13,426 bases of DNA from Bacillota bacterium (GCA_030627585.1 DAOURU010000008.1:1-13426); one strand, 5' to 3'. Counted from the first letter of the stretch, positions 1-6,623 are shown. The notes: generated by a model from the sequence alone, not told the origin. A program made the numbers and translations.

Positions 1-342
1 CCAACCACAGGCGGATCTTCCCCTCGCACAGATCTCGTCCAAGCCTTAAAACTGAACCTGCCTGATGGGGTTCAAGCTTTTTGCCGGGGTATTCAAGCCG
101 CTTCCCCGGTTGATTCCCGCGCGGTGCCGGAACCTGGTTTTCTGCCCGGTTACCGGGATCAAATTATTATGGCCGCAGGAACCTTTATTCAGGGGGCATC
201 CTTAGAATTATCAGCAGACGCACCACTTCGCCCTCCTTATATTGTCTATGTACAGGGCGGGCTGTCTTACGCCCATACTTTATTTGGACTCCTGCGGGCC
301 GCGCAAGAATTAATGAATCTTGGACTTGCCTCCGGGGTTTAA
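1..342 (+). CDS. ynbB: YnbB / methionine gamma-lyase family PLP enzyme, 3' end only
   Basis: The frame is open from the first base and ends at TAA (340-342), giving the last 113 residues; the start lies outside the window. The fragment reads GIQAASPVDSRAVPEPGF, then DQIIMAAGTFIQGASLELSADAPLR in pieces, then PPYIVYVQGGLSYAH. That is the conserved C-terminal end of the YnbB family (also annotated as aluminium-resistance or methionine gamma-lyase-like protein), a fold-type I PLP enzyme whose physiological reaction is uncertain. The PLP lysine would be upstream and is not visible. In Firmicutes this gene often sits with hfq, hflX and lexA, and lexA is indeed nearby here. It is followed after 18 bp by the DUF456 gene on the same strand, so the two are probably cotranscribed. 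The family call is firm; the substrate is not known. Confidence 0.88.
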   Translation, partial: PTTGGSSPRTDLVQALKLNLPDGVQAFCRGIQAASPVDSRAVPEPGFLPGYRDQIIMAAGTFIQGASLELSADAPLRPPYIVYVQGGLSYAHTLFGLLRAAQELMNLGLASGV

Positions 343-360
343 CTTAATGGGAGGTAGCAA

Positions 361-840
361 ATGAACAACTTGATTTTGATCATTACGTTAGTTGTCCTGG
401 GTATGGGGACAATTATGTCTCTTTTTCCCTTTTTACCGGGCATTCCTTTGATTTTTGGAGCATTTCTTGTTTACGGTTTTTGGGAAGGATTTGAGCGGGT
501 CAATTTGGCCTTTCTTATCGTGACACTGGTCATTACAATTTTCTCATTCTTTATCGATAATCTCGCAGGGTGGCTTGGCGCAAAAAGGTATGGTGCAAGC
601 AGGGCAGGGGTGTGGGGCGCGATCCTCGGGGGGCTCTTGGGCATTTTTATTAACCCTCTTCTAGGAATCATATTCGGTCCCCTCATCGGTGCCGTAACAG
701 CGGAAATCCTTATTTTTCGGCGCTCGCTGGGCGAATCATTTCGCGTGGGAATCGGTACACTTGCAGGGTTTTTAGGGGGCAGCATCCTGAGGTTTATGAT
801 CGCGCTCTTTATGGTAATCGCATTTCTCTATGTAGTGTAG
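361..840 (+). CDS. DUF456 family membrane protein
   Basis: This encodes a 159-residue, very hydrophobic protein with an ATG start preceded by GGGAGG about 6 bases upstream. About five membrane segments can be read, near residues 3-22, 26-42, 48-70, 82-112 (rich in glycine, with GAILGGLLGIFINPLLG) and 133-158. The pattern of glycine-rich helices (LPGIPLIFGA near the N-terminus, GPLIGAVTAEIL in the middle, GTLAGFLGG near the end) fits the DUF456 family, small integral membrane proteins of unknown function common in Firmicutes. It follows the YnbB-type gene by 18 bp and runs convergently into lexA, with only 26 bp between the two stop codons and no clear terminator there. No enzymatic motif is seen. 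The family assignment is from recognised sequence pattern; no function is proposed. Confidence 0.8.
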   Translation: MNNLILIITLVVLGMGTIMSLFPFLPGIPLIFGAFLVYGFWEGFERVNLAFLIVTLVITIFSFFIDNLAGWLGAKRYGASRAGVWGAILGGLLGIFINPLLGIIFGPLIGAVTAEILIFRRSLGESFRVGIGTLAGFLGGSILRFMIALFMVIAFLYVV

Positions 841-866
841 TCTTTTAAATTAGTTCTCTTACTCTA

Positions 867-1469
867 CTACTCTATTTTTCTCAGAACCCCAATTACTTTA
901 CCTAAAATAATAACATCCTTGCTGACAATTGGTTCAAGCGCTGTATTTTCTGGCTGGAGCCGAATTCCATCTTCTTCCTTATAAAAACGTTTAACAGTTG
1001 CCTCTTCACCCAGCAAGGCAACCACAATGTTACCGTTCTCCGCAGTACTTTGCTGGCGGACAATCACAAAATCGCCGTCCAGAATACCAGCGTTAACCAT
1101 ACTGTCGCCCCGGACTCTTAACATAAAAACGCCACTTGTCGTTCTTAAAAAGTTTAAAGGCAAAGGAAATGTGTCTTCAATATTTTCAACAGCCAGAACT
1201 GGTTCTCCGGCGGCAACCCGTCCCACGATGGGAACACGGACGATTGAAGTATTATTGCCTGTTACTTCAATTGCTCTTGGCTTCGTGGGGACTCTTTTAA
1301 TGTAGCCCTTTTTCTGCAGATTAACAAGATGGGTATGAACAGTTGAACTAGATTTAAGCCCAACTGCCTCTCCAATCTCGCGAACAGAGGGAGGGTAGCC
1401 GCGTTCATCGATTGTTTTTTGAATAAAATTTAAAATCGCGGTTTGACGTGAGCTAAGGTTTTTTATCAT
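867..1469 (-). CDS. lexA: LexA, SOS repressor with self-cleavage domain
   Basis: This is LexA, the repressor of the SOS DNA-damage regulon, full length at 200 residues. The N-terminal winged helix (about 1-70) contains [18 protein letters not shown] and [16 protein letters not shown], the DNA-recognition region. The C-terminal S24-type domain holds the self-cleavage site Ala87-Gly88 (GRVAAGEP), nucleophile Ser123 (RGDSMV) and general base Lys160 (ATVKRF), so it should be cleavable when RecA is activated. ATG at 1467-1469 was chosen because GGAGG (1477-1481) lies 7 bases upstream and the protein then starts as LexA proteins usually do ([11 protein letters not shown]). It is autoregulated: a near-consensus SOS box and an extended -10 promoter lie just upstream. 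The gene is convergent with the DUF456 gene. No yneA-type gene is next to it, unlike in Bacillus subtilis. Confidence 0.98.
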   Translation of the reverse strand: MIKNLSSRQTAILNFIQKTIDERGYPPSVREIGEAVGLKSSSTVHTHLVNLQKKGYIKRVPTKPRAIEVTGNNTSIVRVPIVGRVAAGEPVLAVENIEDTFPLPLNFLRTTSGVFMLRVRGDSMVNAGILDGDFVIVRQQSTAENGNIVVALLGEEATVKRFYKEEDGIRLQPENTALEPIVSKDVIILGKVIGVLRKIE

Positions 1470-1503
1470 TATTAAACCTCCAAAAGGAAACTCAATTTTC
1501 TAA

Positions 1504-1512
1504 ATTATATCA
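1504..1512 (-). promoter_or_regulatory. Extended -10 promoter element of lexA
   Basis: On the minus strand the sequence reads TGATATAAT, a perfect extended -10 (TGnTATAAT), 35 bases upstream of the lexA ATG. The -35 region is poor (T-rich, no TTGACA at 17 bp), as is common with an extended -10. The SOS box lies just upstream, so bound LexA would cover the -35 region. Confidence 0.7.
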
Positions 1513-1528
1513 TAAGTCAATTCAATTA

Positions 1529-1542
1529 AAAACACTTGTTCG
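1529..1542 (-). promoter_or_regulatory. LexA (SOS) box upstream of lexA
   Basis: On the minus strand the 14 bases read CGAACAAGTGTTTT. The known Gram-positive SOS consensus is CGAACRNRYGTTYC; 13 of 14 positions fit, the last being T instead of C. It lies about 60 bases upstream of the lexA ATG and directly upstream of the -10 element, which supports negative autoregulation. It also sits between lexA and the downstream end of the TauE/SafE-type gene, so it most likely serves only lexA. Confidence 0.88.
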
Positions 1543-1585
1543 TTAACTATTTTACTTCTTATAATAATAATTATGTTAACTGTTT

Positions 1586-1939
1586 TTAGGACAGCCACAT
1601 GCGCACCGCAGTTGCCAGCAAAAGAAGCGCAAATATTTTCCGAATTACGGGACCCGGCAAAATAGAATTTGTAAAAGCGCCGGTATATGCGCCAATCACC
1701 GCGCCTAACGCAATTAAAATTGTAACTTGAAGGTTTACATGTCCGAGGCGGTAGTGTTGATAAGCGCCGACCAGTGCTGTGGGTAGAATTACTGCCAGTG
1801 ACGTCCCGGCTGCCTGGTGAATGGTCATATTGAAGAAATAAACCAGCATCGGAATTAAGACCACACCGCCGCCGATTCCCAACAATGCGCTGAGCCAACC
1901 TGTAACTAAACCTGTCAAGACCTTAAAAAAATAAATCAT
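1586..1939 (-). CDS. Half-length TauE/SafE (TSUP) family membrane transporter
   Basis: This is a 117-residue membrane protein with the signature of the TSUP family (TauE/SafE, sulfite or other anion exporters): TGWLSALLGIGGGVVLIPML near residues 10-29, then AAGTSLAVILPTALVGAYQH, then three more hydrophobic segments to the end (MWLS). ATG at 1937-1939 was chosen: GAGGG is 6 bases upstream and the protein then begins at the conserved membrane segment. An upstream in-frame start exists but adds 57 residues with no family resemblance that overlap the divergent gene. Family members are usually about 250 residues built of two such repeats; this is one repeat. Half-length members exist and are thought to pair, but no second half is in the window. 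It is divergent from the YiiX-type gene (48 bp apart) and leads toward lexA. The substrate is unknown. Confidence 0.82.
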   Translation of the reverse strand: MIYFFKVLTGLVTGWLSALLGIGGGVVLIPMLVYFFNMTIHQAAGTSLAVILPTALVGAYQHYRLGHVNLQVTILIALGAVIGAYTGAFTNSILPGPVIRKIFALLLLATAVRMWLS

Positions 1940-1987
1940 GCGATCCCTCTTTCCGTAAAATATTTCAAAATTAAGGAGCGAAATATC

Positions 1988-2605
1988 TTGCGCCGTGTCC
2001 TGACTTTCCTTATTGTAATAGGAGTTCTCTTTTTTTCGCTCTCCCGACTCGCCTTGCAAATTGAAAACCGTTACCGTGCAGAAGCAAAGCACCCCCCTCT
2101 CTGGGTGCAACTTCTTGCTTCTGCCGGACGGGGCAATATTGGAACGGGAAAATTCGGCGGTGTACCCAACAATCTTGATTTATCGTTGCTTCAACCAGGC
2201 GACATTTTACTGGGAGGAGATTCCGGAGGTTCGTACGGCCGTTTTACTCACGCCGGTCTCTACATCGGGAACAATAAAGTAGTAGATATGTATATCAGCA
2301 CCGGAGTTTATACGACAGATGCAGAAGCATATCATAAATATGATTGGGCCGCCATCCTCCGTGTCAAAGCAGAACCTGGTCAAAAAAAGGCGGTTGTTAA
2401 TTACGTTTCTAGGGAAGTGGGAAGCCCCTTTTTTATCCTGACACCCAAATTAGAAAATGGGCTTTGGTATTGCACAAAACTTATCTGGTATGCTTACCTG
2501 CAACAAGGCATTAATTTAGATCCCTTTAACGGTTATTGGATTATCCCTGACGCCTTCTGGTACAGCCCATATACACAAGTTATTGACTATTCCCGGGCGC
2601 GGTGA
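1988..2605 (+). CDS. YiiX/YebB-like NlpC/P60-related cysteine hydrolase, membrane-anchored
   Basis: This encodes 205 residues. The TTG start at 1988 is supported by AAGGAG about 10 bases upstream. An N-terminal hydrophobic stretch (about 4-22) looks like a signal anchor, which would place the rest outside the membrane. The domain from about 66 shows LLQPGDILLGG, then RFTHAGLYIGNNKVVD with candidate catalytic His88, and later GLWYCTKLIWYAYL with candidate nucleophile Cys162. This His-before-Cys order is typical of the circularly permuted NlpC/P60 (papain-like) group that includes YiiX/YebB (DUF830, peptidase C92). Such enzymes are suggested to cut peptide or amide bonds in cell-wall or lipid-linked substrates, but the substrate here is not known. 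It is followed after 6 bp by an unknown membrane protein, so the two probably form one transcription unit. Confidence 0.82.
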   Translation: MRRVLTFLIVIGVLFFSLSRLALQIENRYRAEAKHPPLWVQLLASAGRGNIGTGKFGGVPNNLDLSLLQPGDILLGGDSGGSYGRFTHAGLYIGNNKVVDMYISTGVYTTDAEAYHKYDWAAILRVKAEPGQKKAVVNYVSREVGSPFFILTPKLENGLWYCTKLIWYAYLQQGINLDPFNGYWIIPDAFWYSPYTQVIDYSRAR

Positions 2606-2611
2606 TTTTAT

Positions 2612-3076
2612 TTGAAAAAAAAGCTGCTCTCTTTACGCAATTTTACACTTCTCCTCATCCTGATCCATATTTGTTTTATTCTTTTAACTCCTATATTGCT
2701 TGAAAGTATCCTGTTGTCTTCAATATCACCGTTAACTTATTTGATCATCATTTTTTCATTGGGACTTAAGGTCAAAATTCAATCAAAAAGACCGGTTCTT
2801 ATGATTTTACTTGCCGGATATTTAAGCCAATTGCCCGGCATCGCTTGCGCTCTCATTATATTTTCGGGAAAGCTGAGCAGCCTTGTTATTCCCGAAGCTT
2901 TCGATTTTATCATTCAGCTCTGGCATGCCCCCTTTGCTCCCCTATTCCCCTATTTGCCTCGCGTTCAGTTGTGGAGAATACCGCTTTATTACCTCCTGAC
3001 CTTAATTCTTTCTTTTGTTATTCCCTTTCTTCCGACCGGAGCCGCTCTTTTTAAAAACCTTTCAAGTGAATTATAG
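2612..3076 (+). CDS. Hypothetical multi-pass membrane protein
   Basis: I do not recognise the family. The frame encodes 154 residues from a TTG start (2612), just 6 bp after the stop of the YiiX-type gene. The ribosome site is weak (GGTGA overlapping the upstream stop), which suggests translation by coupling. The protein has a basic N-terminus (MKKKLLSLRNF) and about four hydrophobic segments near residues 10-32, 36-52, 61-85 and 124-145, with a proline- and tryptophan-containing stretch between the last two (LWHAPFAPLFPYLPR). No catalytic motif is seen. It converges with the 191-residue minus-strand gene, with only 7 bp between the stops and no visible terminator. Its close spacing suggests a role beside the hydrolase, for example as a membrane partner; that is inference only. 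Confidence 0.65.
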   Translation: MKKKLLSLRNFTLLLILIHICFILLTPILLESILLSSISPLTYLIIIFSLGLKVKIQSKRPVLMILLAGYLSQLPGIACALIIFSGKLSSLVIPEAFDFIIQLWHAPFAPLFPYLPRVQLWRIPLYYLLTLILSFVIPFLPTGAALFKNLSSEL

Positions 3077-3083
3077 ATAAAGA

Positions 3084-3659
3084 CTATCCAAATAAAGAAG
3101 AATTAACAAGCGCCTCGAGAATTAACCGGATCTCTTCACAAATAGGTAAAAATTCGATTCTTTCATCTTGAAAATCAATAAGCCACCAGTAATAAATATA
3201 AGAATCGTGAATAACTACTCTCCCTTCCGGAAGAATTGATACTTCAAATTTTATTTGAGGTTGATTCTCGTGCGTAATCAACCCATTGATTAAATTTTGA
3301 ATTTGCCTGGCTAAAATTCCGGCTTCTTCAAATTGTGCAGTTTCAAAACAAATTCTAATTTCGAGCTCAATAAAAGGTTTCGGAAGATCTCTTTTAAAAG
3401 GAAGATGGCCAGATATAGATTTTTTATAAACTGAATAATCGTCTCCATAAACTGATTCTGCTGTCAGAATAGACTCCCATCCAAAACTAATTTCTGCCCA
3501 AATTCGAGGAGGTTTTTCACTTTCGTCGGCTGCACAGGTACAGCGAAACTCTCGATCACAGGTGATTATATCCATGATGTGTCGTACTCCGTGAACAAAC
3601 AGCCCTGCGTTTTCTGCTGCATCTAAGAAATCCTGACAAATCTCTTCGTATCTTAACAA
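3084..3659 (-). CDS. Hypothetical protein, 191 aa, downstream of aminotransferase
   Basis: I do not recognise the family. The start is TTG (3657-3659), chosen because a strong AAGGAGGG lies about 9 bases upstream and no earlier start fits. The protein looks soluble and globular: no signal peptide or membrane segment, a fairly acidic composition, alternating strand-like and helix-like stretches (WAEISFGWESILTAESVYG, then PFIELEIRICFETAQFEEAG), and a conserved-looking aromatic patch SYIYYWWLIDFQDERIEF near residues 152-170. Two cysteines form a CTC motif near 40-42 (FRCTCAADE), with another Cys near 34; metal binding is possible but unproven. It lies 30 bp after the stop of the aminotransferase on the same strand, so it is probably its operon partner. 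No function is proposed. Confidence 0.7.
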   Translation of the reverse strand: MLRYEEICQDFLDAAENAGLFVHGVRHIMDIITCDREFRCTCAADESEKPPRIWAEISFGWESILTAESVYGDDYSVYKKSISGHLPFKRDLPKPFIELEIRICFETAQFEEAGILARQIQNLINGLITHENQPQIKFEVSILPEGRVVIHDSYIYYWWLIDFQDERIEFLPICEEIRLILEALVNSSLFG

Positions 3660-3689
3660 AGTATTTTCCCTCCTTTTACGGGGTATTTC

Positions 3690-5078
3690 CTACGAAGAGG
3701 GTTTTAATAAATACTTGCTGCTTGCCAAAACGAACCTCCAAACGCTATGGTAAGTTTTAAATATTTCCTCGAGTGCACTTAAAACCCGGTCTAAATGCTG
3801 CTGTAAAATAATTAGGGGAGGCTCAAAACGGATTACATTTGGGTTATTCAAGGTATAAGCAGTAATAATCCGATATTTATTCATTAACTCCGCCGCAACT
3901 AAAGCTGCAAGGTACTCTTCTGCTAATTTATTAAGCTTTCCGCCTGTTATTTTATTCCATATTCCCTGGGTAAGCTGGTTAAATTCAACTCCAATCAGCA
4001 GTCCTCTCCCCCGTACTTCCTTGATAAATGAGGGGTATTTTTCTTGCAGTTCTTTAAGACCCTTTAATAAATAGGCTCCTTTCTCACGCGCTTGGACTGC
4101 TAAATTCTCATCAATCATGACTTGAATGGCTCCAATTCCGGCGGCAGCAGCGCGTGTATTGCCTCCAAAAGTAGAGGTATGAAGTTGACATTTATCAAAT
4201 CCTCCAAAGGCCCGATCCCAGATGTTTTCGGTTGTCGTGAAAGCCGCAAGCGGCATAACACCTCCGCCCAGAGACTTTCCAGTACAAATAATATCCGGTA
4301 CTGTTTCTTCAAATTCACACGCAAAATTCGTTCCTGTCCGGGCAAAACCAGTTTGAATTTCATCAATGATTAAAAAAGTATCATACTTTTTACAGAGTTG
4401 GCGAGCTTCGCTTAAGTATCCTGGGGACGGAACGTGTACCCCGCCCTCTCCCTGGATGGGTTCGACAATAAATGCGGCCACATCCCCTCCTTTAAGTTTT
4501 GCCTCGAGAGACGATGAATCGCCGAAAGGAACCGCTTGGCAATTCGAAATAAGAGGCTGGAAAGGCATTTGGTATTTGCTCTTTCCTGTCACCGAAAGAG
4601 CCCCCATTGTTTTTCCATGAAAGGAACCTTCACAGTAGATAATCCTCTTTTTTTTCGAGGCAGCCTTTGCTAATTTAAGCGCCCCTTCCACGGCCTCTGC
4701 TCCGCTGTTACAAAAAAAAGTTCGTGAGAGATTTCCCGGCAAAATTTGCGCAAGATTATGCGCTAAAGCTGCACTCAATGTGCCAAGAGATGCCTGCAGC
4801 AAATTAGGCAAGTGAGAAACCTGCTGGACAGCAGCATTAATCTTGGGGTGGTTATGTCCGAAATTAAGCGCACCGAAGCCGCCCAGAAAGTCAAGGTACT
4901 GCTCACCGTTTTCATCCCAAACATAAACTCCTTCGGCGCGCACAAACCTCTTATCAAAATTAAGTAAACCAAGCAAGGTTGCAAAGCCGGGATTTACATA
5001 TTGTTTGTACAACGCCCGAATTTGTTTCTGATTGAGTTGCAAGGCCTCATCTAAACCGATAATTTGTTTTTGAAGCAC
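3690..5078 (-). CDS. Class III aminotransferase, putrescine aminotransferase (PatA/YgjG)-like
   Basis: A PLP-dependent omega-aminotransferase of 462 residues. In this numbering one sees YLDFLGGFGALNFGHNHP (about 61-78), the phosphate-binding CNSGAEAVEGALKLAKA (about 123-139), FHGKTMGALSVTGKS, VEPIQGEGGV, the PLP-ring aspartate Asp239 in IIDEIQTGFARTG, and the Schiff-base Lys268 in CTGKSLGGGVMP. The sequence and length are closest to E. coli YgjG (putrescine to 4-aminobutanal, 2-oxoglutarate as acceptor); ornithine or acetylornithine aminotransferase activity is less likely but not excluded. GTG at 5076-5078 was chosen because AGGAGGAG (5084-5091) lies 5 bases upstream. An upstream ATG at 5150 would add 24 unrelated residues and overlap the likely promoter. 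It has its own promoter and a downstream partner of unknown function. It is isolated from other polyamine genes in this window. Confidence 0.85.
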   Translation of the reverse strand: MLQKQIIGLDEALQLNQKQIRALYKQYVNPGFATLLGLLNFDKRFVRAEGVYVWDENGEQYLDFLGGFGALNFGHNHPKINAAVQQVSHLPNLLQASLGTLSAALAHNLAQILPGNLSRTFFCNSGAEAVEGALKLAKAASKKKRIIYCEGSFHGKTMGALSVTGKSKYQMPFQPLISNCQAVPFGDSSSLEAKLKGGDVAAFIVEPIQGEGGVHVPSPGYLSEARQLCKKYDTFLIIDEIQTGFARTGTNFACEFEETVPDIICTGKSLGGGVMPLAAFTTTENIWDRAFGGFDKCQLHTSTFGGNTRAAAAGIGAIQVMIDENLAVQAREKGAYLLKGLKELQEKYPSFIKEVRGRGLLIGVEFNQLTQGIWNKITGGKLNKLAEEYLAALVAAELMNKYRIITAYTLNNPNVIRFEPPLIILQQHLDRVLSALEEIFKTYHSVWRFVLASSKYLLKPSS

Positions 5079-5083
5079 TTTTA

Positions 5084-5091
5084 CTCCTCCT
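5084..5091 (-). promoter_or_regulatory. Ribosome binding site deciding the aminotransferase start
   Basis: On the minus strand this reads AGGAGGAG, an almost perfect Shine-Dalgarno, 5 bases before GTG at 5078. It makes that GTG the preferred start over the ATG at 5150, which lacks a comparable site. Confidence 0.8.
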
Positions 5092-5120
5092 ACGTTTTTT
5101 AAAATCCTCCACTCTTTAGG

Positions 5121-5150
5121 ATGATACATCACGTTTGAAACTAAAATCAA
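5121..5150 (-). promoter_or_regulatory. Probable promoter of the aminotransferase gene
   Basis: On the minus strand the candidate -35 is TTGATT (5145-5150) and the candidate -10 is TATCAT (5121-5126), 18 bp apart. It follows directly after the terminator of the upstream small gene and lies about 40 bp before the chosen GTG start, with room for a short leader. Matches are 4/6 and 5/6 to the housekeeping sigma consensus. Confidence 0.45.
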
Positions 5151-5159
5151 TATGAAAAT

Positions 5160-5188
5160 AAAAAAAGAGCAGTTACAAAGAACTGCCC
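5160..5188 (-). terminator. Rho-independent terminator of the small zinc-ribbon gene
   Basis: Read on the minus strand, GCAGTT (5186-5181), a 6-base loop and AACTGC (5174-5169) form a stem, followed two bases later by seven T (5166-5160). The stop codon of the small gene (5173-5175) sits inside the 3' arm and loop of the hairpin, so a ribosome finishing translation would cover the structure. Confidence 0.75.
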
Positions 5189-5322
5189 TTAAAGAGGACT
5201 CGCTTGCCCCCTACTCTTCCCTCTTTCTTATTAATGTTTTGACCCCCACAATCGCCACACTTTCGGGGTTTACACCCCATTTCTTTTTCCCAGCCACAGC
5301 CCCGGCATTGCCAGACCCCCAT
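5173..5322 (-). CDS. Small rubredoxin-like (RCKP-type) zinc-ribbon protein, 49 aa
   Basis: A short gene: ATG at 5320-5322 with AGGAGGG 8 bases upstream, stop TAA at 5173-5175, 49 residues. The N-terminal half reads MGVWQCRGCGWEKEMGCKPR followed by KCGDCGG. It therefore has two CxxC pairs (Cys6/Cys9 and Cys22/Cys25) around a CKPRKC motif, with Cys17 as an extra. This is the pattern of the RCKP-type rubredoxin-like domain, a minimal metal-binding (Zn or Fe) fold found in Firmicutes. The C-terminal tail is basic and looks unstructured (NINKKEGRVGGKRVLFKG). It lies between thiL and the aminotransferase on the same strand, with its own possible promoter and a terminator. Redox or metal-carrier roles are inferred from the fold only. 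Strong ribosome site, terminator and motif make it a convincing real gene. Confidence 0.82.
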   Translation of the reverse strand: MGVWQCRGCGWEKEMGCKPRKCGDCGGQNINKKEGRVGGKRVLFKGSSL

Positions 5323-5356
5323 CACTGAATCCCTCCTGGTAACAATTGCTAATTAC

Positions 5357-5385
5357 ATTATAAAAAATTCCCTAAACTTCGTTAA
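5357..5385 (-). promoter_or_regulatory. Possible promoter of the small zinc-ribbon gene
   Basis: On the minus strand a perfect -10 TATAAT (5357-5362) lies 17 bp after a weak -35 TTAACG (5380-5385) that overlaps the thiL stop codon. The -10 is about 35 bp before the ATG at 5322. Readthrough from thiL is also possible, because no terminator separates the two genes. Confidence 0.5.
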
Positions 5386-6404
5386 CTCCTTGTAAAATGG
5401 TCGTACCCGCAACGATCTAGACTGACCCGCCTTCCGTGAAAAAGTTCCGTATAAAGAACATTTCTGGCGCGGGTAATTTCCCCGATAATTGTGATAGGTG
5501 TCCCCATTTTTCCCATTTTTCGCAGCTCCTCCAATTTTGCTTGATTCTCTGGAGGGAAAGTAAAAACAAGCTCGTAGTCTTCTCCCCCATTCAATGCCCA
5601 TAAAACGGGATCCTGTTTTAAATAACTTCCGGCACATTTTACGGCTTCACTTAAAGGCAGACTTTGACCGTAAATAATTGCACCTGCACCGCTCGCTTCA
5701 GCAATTTCTTTCACTTCTCGCGCGAGGCCGTCACTGACATCATTTAAAGCACTGGCGACGTGGTTAAGAGCTAAAAATCGCCCCTCTTGAATACGCGGGA
5801 ATGGTTCAAGATGAGCTTTCAACAGTTCTTTTTCGACCTCAGGAGGGAGTTTTCCCAGACAATCATTTTTAAGAAGCGCAAGGCCGGCTGCAGAACTTCC
5901 AAGAAAACCAGTAACAGCAAGAAGATCCCCCGGCTTCGCCCCGGCCCTGGTGAGTACGTTTGATGCTTCGATTTGTCCTAATACCGTTACATTAACCACG
6001 AGCCCCCGCGGAGAGCTAACCATATCACCACCGCATAAGCTGGTTTGAAATCTTTCGCCTAAAGTTTTGAAGCCCTGAAAAAACTCATCAAAAAAATGGA
6101 CCTCAGTTTGATGAGGGAGACCCAATGATACCAGGGCAAAGCACGGTTCAGCTCCCATTGCCGCAATATCGCTCAAATTTACGGCAAGGGCCTTCCATCC
6201 CAACTGACGAGGCGTAATATAGCGGAGATCAAAGTGTATTCCTTCTATAAGCAAATCGCAAGTCGCTACAAGTTCTTTCCCCGGATCAAGAGAAAGAACG
6301 GCGGCATCATCTCCGATTCCTATAACAATTCTGGAACTTTTTGAAGGAAAATGTTTTATAATCCGCTGAACTAAACCATATTCTGAGATTTCTTCAAGTT
6401 GCAC
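5382..6404 (-). CDS. thiL: Thiamine-monophosphate kinase
   Basis: ThiL phosphorylates thiamine monophosphate with ATP to give thiamine diphosphate, the active cofactor, in the cytoplasm. The 340-residue length is normal. Key family motifs are all present: GIGDDAAVL (about 29-37) for metal/ATP binding, CDLLIEGIHF (about 49-58), NLSDIAAMGA (76-85), CGGDMVSSPRG (about 124-134), LTRAGAKPGDLLAVTG, LNDVSDGLARE and NGGEDYELVF. The start is GTG (6402-6404), supported by AAAGGAGG 8 bases upstream. No other thiamine gene is in the window, and the tsaE-tsaB-rimI genes that often follow thiL in Clostridia are absent. No TPP riboswitch motif was recognised in the upstream leader, although that leader contains repeats described separately. 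The gene lies downstream of tRNA-Ala and its terminator. Confidence 0.97.
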   Translation of the reverse strand: MQLEEISEYGLVQRIIKHFPSKSSRIVIGIGDDAAVLSLDPGKELVATCDLLIEGIHFDLRYITPRQLGWKALAVNLSDIAAMGAEPCFALVSLGLPHQTEVHFFDEFFQGFKTLGERFQTSLCGGDMVSSPRGLVVNVTVLGQIEASNVLTRAGAKPGDLLAVTGFLGSSAAGLALLKNDCLGKLPPEVEKELLKAHLEPFPRIQEGRFLALNHVASALNDVSDGLAREVKEIAEASGAGAIIYGQSLPLSEAVKCAGSYLKQDPVLWALNGGEDYELVFTFPPENQAKLEELRKMGKMGTPITIIGEITRARNVLYTELFHGRRVSLDRCGYDHFTRS

Positions 6405-6429
6405 CTCAATTGCCTCCTTTGGTTATTGT

Positions 6430-6558
6430 TACCCCCTACTGTCTGCCTGGCTTTTATTTCCCGCAAGAAAAATCCCCTTGGGGAAATTCTCGTCAAATTA
6501 TAACTTTACCTTTTCGTTATAACTTTAAATTGGGGGCTCTCGCTGTCTGCTACCCCCT
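6430..6558 (-). repeat. Short repeats and hairpins in the thiL leader
   Basis: Between the tRNA terminator and thiL the sequence holds several repeats (plus-strand reading): TACCCCCT at 6430-6437 and 6551-6558; CTGTCTGC at 6439-6446 and 6543-6550; and TTATAACTTTA at 6498-6508 and 6517-6527. GGGGG (6532-6536) can pair with CCCCC (6553-6557) across a 16-base loop. No protein gene with a ribosome site was found here. It may be the 5' leader or operator of thiL; its role is unknown. Confidence 0.5.
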
Positions 6559-6599
6559 CTGCTTGAACATTCCAATTATGCCAGTTATGCCAGGCATAC

Positions 6600-6623
6600 A
6601 AAAAATCCCCTCTTAAGGGGATT
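6600..6623 (-). terminator. Rho-independent terminator after tRNA-Ala
   Basis: On the minus strand AATCCCC (6623-6617), a 6-base loop and GGGGATT (6610-6604) form a 7-bp stem followed by a run of T that ends at 6600. It starts 7 bases beyond the CCA end of the tRNA, so the tRNA is probably transcribed alone and thiL needs its own promoter or readthrough. Confidence 0.85.

Noticed and set aside
1534..1565. Possible plus-strand promoter (TTGTTC, 18 bp, TATAAT) that would drive an antisense RNA to the TauE/SafE-type gene.
   Set aside because: The -35 is poor (3 of 6), the region is A+T-rich so TATAAT can arise by chance, and there is no gene on that strand.
1940..2110. Upstream extension of the TauE/SafE-type protein to 174 residues.
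   Set aside because: The extra 57 residues do not resemble the family and run opposite to the start of the YiiX-type gene.
5079..5150. N-terminal extension of the aminotransferase from ATG at 5150.
   Set aside because: It lacks a good ribosome site, overlaps the likely promoter, and adds residues not typical of the family; GTG at 5078 has AGGAGGAG in place.
6471..6488. Terminator-like CCCC/GGGG palindrome before thiL.
   Set aside because: The loop would be too small for the full stem; only about 4 pairs remain with a usable loop, so it is not convincing.
6405..6600. TPP riboswitch in front of thiL.
   Set aside because: I could not find the conserved CTGAGA-type and downstream pairing segments of the THI element on the minus strand.
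6410..6616. Plus-strand frame upstream of thiL.
   Set aside because: It overlaps the thiL leader and tRNA terminator, has no ribosome site, and its composition does not look like protein.
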